A stretch of DNA of 6,964 bases from Gammaproteobacteria bacterium (lineage in GTDB: Bacteria; Pseudomonadota; Gammaproteobacteria; DSM-26407), in NCBI GenBank assembly GCA_028694565.1, contig JAQVKR010000141.1:1-6964 (forward strand), given 5' to 3'. Under the pieces are notes generated by a model. The model was not told where the DNA came from. It saw only the letters and a program-made list of their open reading frames with translations, and did not search any database. Below, piece after piece: positions 5,404 to 6,964 of this stretch (the first letter of the stretch is position 1; each line of letters begins with the position of its first letter). The position numbers and the translations under genes are program-made.

Positions 5404-5868
5404 TCACTCCGCGCCGGGGAAGCCGAGCTGGCGCCACGCCTCGTAGACCACCACCGCCACGGCGTTGGAGAGGTTGAGGCTGCGGTTGCCGGGCTGCATG
5501 GGGATGCGCAGCAGCCGTTCGGGGGGAAAGCCGTCGAGCAGCGCGGCGGGCAGTCCGCGGGTCTCGGGGCCGAACAGGAAGGCATCGCCGTCGCGATATG
5601 CCGGCCCGGTGTGGGCGGTGTGCCCGCGGGTGCTCACGGCGAAGAGCCGCCGGGGCCGCCGCGCTTCCGAAAAGGCCTGGAAATTGTCATACTGCTGCAC
5701 CTCGGCGAACTCCCGGTAATCCAGACCCGCGCGCCGGAGCTTGGCATGCTCCAGATCGAAGCCGAGGGGATGGATCAGATGCAGCCGCGCGCCCACGTTG
5801 GCGCACAGGCGGATGACGTTGCCGGTGTTGGGGGGAATCTCCGGCTCGTAGAGCACCACGTGTAACAT
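5404..5868 (-). CDS. trmL: tRNA (cytidine(34)/uridine(34)-2'-O)-methyltransferase TrmL
   Basis: This SPOUT-class, SAM-dependent enzyme methylates the 2'-O of the wobble nucleotide 34 in tRNA-Leu isoacceptors (CmAA and the modified UAA anticodon). It has 154 residues against 157 in E. coli YibK/TrmL. The trefoil-knot signatures are all present: motif 1 [16 protein letters not shown] (11-26), motif 2 [10 protein letters not shown] (98-107) with the SAM-binding glycine, and motif 3 [22 protein letters not shown] (122-143). It begins [17 protein letters not shown] as in the family; an in-frame start 84 bases upstream adds an unrelated Arg-rich stretch and is rejected. The ribosome-binding site is GGAG, complementary to 5873-5876. 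It is convergent with gpsA and divergent from pyrD, unlike E. coli, where trmL lies in the same direction as the secB-gpsA genes. Confidence 0.96.
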   Translation of the reverse strand: MLHVVLYEPEIPPNTGNVIRLCANVGARLHLIHPLGFDLEHAKLRRAGLDYREFAEVQQYDNFQAFSEARRPRRLFAVSTRGHTAHTGPAYRDGDAFLFGPETRGLPAALLDGFPPERLLRIPMQPGNRSLNLSNAVAVVVYEAWRQLGFPGAE

Positions 5869-5894
5869 CGGTCTCCGGGTTCGCTGTATCGCGT

Positions 5895-5941
5895 ACTGCG
5901 CAGTCCAGCGCTGCATCCCGGGCATCCGCAGTGGACTGCGC
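5895..5941. promoter_or_regulatory. Palindrome cluster in the trmL/pyrD divergent region
   Basis: Between the two divergent starts lie ACTGCGCAGT (5895-5904, a perfect 10-bp palindrome) and GCAGTGGACTGC (5928-5939, 5-bp arms around GG). The pentamer ACTGC or its complement thus occurs four times. In addition GCGCAGTCCA (5898-5907) and TGGACTGCGC (5932-5941) form a perfect 10-bp inverted pair that, with an inner CTGC/GCAG match, could fold into a cruciform or RNA stem. The position suits an operator shared by trmL and pyrD. The protein that might bind is unknown. Confidence 0.45.
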
Positions 5942-5972
5942 CACACTGGCACCCGCGCACCGGACCAATACC

Positions 5973-6938
5973 ATGACAGCCGAACAACGCTCCCTGCTGG
6001 CCCTCGACTTCTGCGGCCTCGCCCTCTCCTCGCCCATCGCCCTGCTGTCGGGGTGCGTCGGGTTCGGCGAAGAATACACGCGGGTCGCGGGCTTTTCCAA
6101 CGCGGACGTGGGAGCGGTGTGCCTGAAGGGCACCACGCTCGAGCCGCGGCTCGGCAACGCCCCCCACCGGGTCTACGAGACCCCCGCCGGAATGCTCAAC
6201 GCCATCGGCCTGCAGAACCCCGGCGCCCGCCACGTGGTGGAGAAGATCCTGCCCACGCTCGACTTCTCGGAGACCCGCTTCATCGCCAACATCTCCGGCT
6301 CCACGGTGGAGGAGTACGAGGAGGTGGCGCGCATCTTCGACGACTCGCCCATCGACGCCATCGAGATCAACATCTCCTGCCCCAACGTGAAGGCGGGCGG
6401 CGTGGCCTTCGGCAACGACCCGGAGATGTCGGCGCGGGTGGTGGAGGTGTGCCGGCGGGCCACCGGCAAGCCGCTCATCACCAAGCTCTCCCCCAACCAG
6501 ACCGACATCGCCCACAACGCCCGCCGCTGCATCGAGGCCGGCACCGACGCCTTCGCCGTGATCAACACCCTGATGGGCATGGCCATCGACATCGAGAGCC
6601 GCACCCCCATCCTCGGCAACCGCCAGGGCGGACTCTCCGGCCCCGCCATCAAGCCGGTGGCGCTGCTGAAGGTGCACCAGGTCCACCAGGTCTGCCGCGA
6701 CCATGGCATCCCCATCATCGGCCAGGGCGGCATCACCACCGCCGAGGACGCCCTGGAGTTCATCATCGCCGGCGCCACGGCGATCGGGGTGGGAACCGCC
6801 CTGTTCTACGATCCGCTGGTGTGCGCGAAGATCAACGCCGGCATCGCCGCCTACCTGCAGCGCCACGGCATGGGCACGGTGGAACAGCTCGTGGGCACGC
6901 TGGTCACCGAGCGCCCCGCCACCCAGTGCACCAGCTGA
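5973..6938 (+). CDS. pyrD: Dihydroorotate dehydrogenase, class 1B-type catalytic subunit
   Basis: This FMN-dependent TIM-barrel enzyme oxidises dihydroorotate to orotate in pyrimidine synthesis. It has 321 residues; class 1B enzymes are about 305-311. Landmarks are [18 protein letters not shown] (18-35), the FMN-binding VCLKGTT (49-55), NAIGLQNPG (76-84), [11 protein letters not shown] (133-143) with class 1 catalytic-base Cys136, [52 protein letters not shown] and [11 protein letters not shown] cysteine base, rather than the serine of membrane class 2 enzymes, places it in class 1. Class 1B enzymes normally work with PyrK, an Fe-S/FAD subunit not seen in this window. HQVHQV (235-240) is encoded by a 9-bp tandem repeat and looks like a small insertion. 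ATG 5973 is preferred over GTG 5931, which would lie inside the palindrome cluster; the ribosome-binding site is weak. A PreA-like dihydropyrimidine dehydrogenase is less likely because there is no ferredoxin tail. Confidence 0.93.
   Translation: MTAEQRSLLALDFCGLALSSPIALLSGCVGFGEEYTRVAGFSNADVGAVCLKGTTLEPRLGNAPHRVYETPAGMLNAIGLQNPGARHVVEKILPTLDFSETRFIANISGSTVEEYEEVARIFDDSPIDAIEINISCPNVKAGGVAFGNDPEMSARVVEVCRRATGKPLITKLSPNQTDIAHNARRCIEAGTDAFAVINTLMGMAIDIESRTPILGNRQGGLSGPAIKPVALLKVHQVHQVCRDHGIPIIGQGGITTAEDALEFIIAGATAIGVGTALFYDPLVCAKINAGIAAYLQRHGMGTVEQLVGTLVTERPATQCTS
6675..6692 (+). repeat. 9-bp perfect tandem duplication inside pyrD
   Basis: CACCAGGTC occurs twice with no gap (6675-6683 and 6684-6692), in frame, encoding HQV-HQV. 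From memory, the L. lactis PyrDB and B. subtilis PyrD sequences have 11 residues between KPVA[LI] and IPIIG. This protein has 14, exactly one repeat unit more. Confidence 0.8.
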
Positions 6939-6964
6939 GCCCGGCGCACGCCCCCCCCGCGCCG

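Noticed and set aside
5869..5952. Upstream start for trmL adding 28 residues
   Set aside because: The extension is Arg-rich and unlike the family, while [14 protein letters not shown] at 5868 is the usual TrmL N-terminus with GGAG before it.
5931..5972. Upstream GTG start for pyrD
   Set aside because: It would add 14 residues without family similarity, has no ribosome-binding site and begins inside a palindrome cluster.
5775..6866. 363-codon open frame on the minus strand opposite pyrD
   Set aside because: Antisense shadow of pyrD with low-complexity Val/Gly/Asp/His composition; it also reads through the trmL promoter region.
1..6964. CRISPR arrays, insertion sequences, integrases, tRNA or rRNA genes
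   Set aside because: I looked for spaced direct repeats, transposase-like frames, tRNA cloverleaf and T-loop motifs and rRNA-like sequence on both strands and found none.

Overview
The window is high-GC bacterial chromosome, most likely from a gammaproteobacterium. The reasons are the block yibN-grxC-secB-gpsA-trmL lying next to a divergent gpmI, which is a well-known gammaproteobacterial neighbourhood (in E. coli: gpmM | yibN-grxC-secB-gpsA-cysE-trmL), the presence of SecB, and the strong GC3 bias. A sulfur-oxidising or halophilic Chromatiales-type relative would fit, but the species cannot be named from this sequence.

Layout: (1) positions 1-1505, minus strand: gpmI, cut off at the window edge just before its C-terminus. 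(2) 1506-2074: a 569-base divergent intergenic region with no convincing gene, but with several inverted repeats, a CRP-like palindrome and an AT-rich probable promoter/operator zone. (3) 2075-3449, plus strand: an ArsR-family repressor with a SqrR/BigR-type cysteine pair, a small DUF2892 membrane protein, a membrane-anchored rhodanese (YibN type) and a dithiol glutaredoxin. (4) 3642-5188, plus: secB and gpsA. As written, gpsA carries a one-base frameshift near 4492. (5) 5404-5868, minus: trmL, convergent with gpsA. (6) 5973-6938, plus: a class 1B-type dihydroorotate dehydrogenase, divergent from trmL, with a perfect 9-bp tandem duplication inside it.

The most interesting part is region 3. 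E. coli YgaV (ArsR-type) controls YgaP, a fusion of a rhodanese and a DUF2892 membrane domain. Here the same parts appear as separate genes: an ArsR-type regulator, a DUF2892 protein, then a membrane rhodanese, immediately followed by a glutaredoxin. The regulator has Cys38 and Cys104, 66 residues apart, the spacing reported for the persulfide sensors SqrR and BigR, and lacks the arsenic-sensing motif. The simplest reading is a sulfane-sulfur-responsive unit that has captured the housekeeping yibN-grxC-secB-gpsA string by inserting arsR and the DUF2892 gene between gpmI and yibN. This is inference from gene content and residues, not demonstrated. Everything else is ordinary core metabolism, protein export and tRNA modification.
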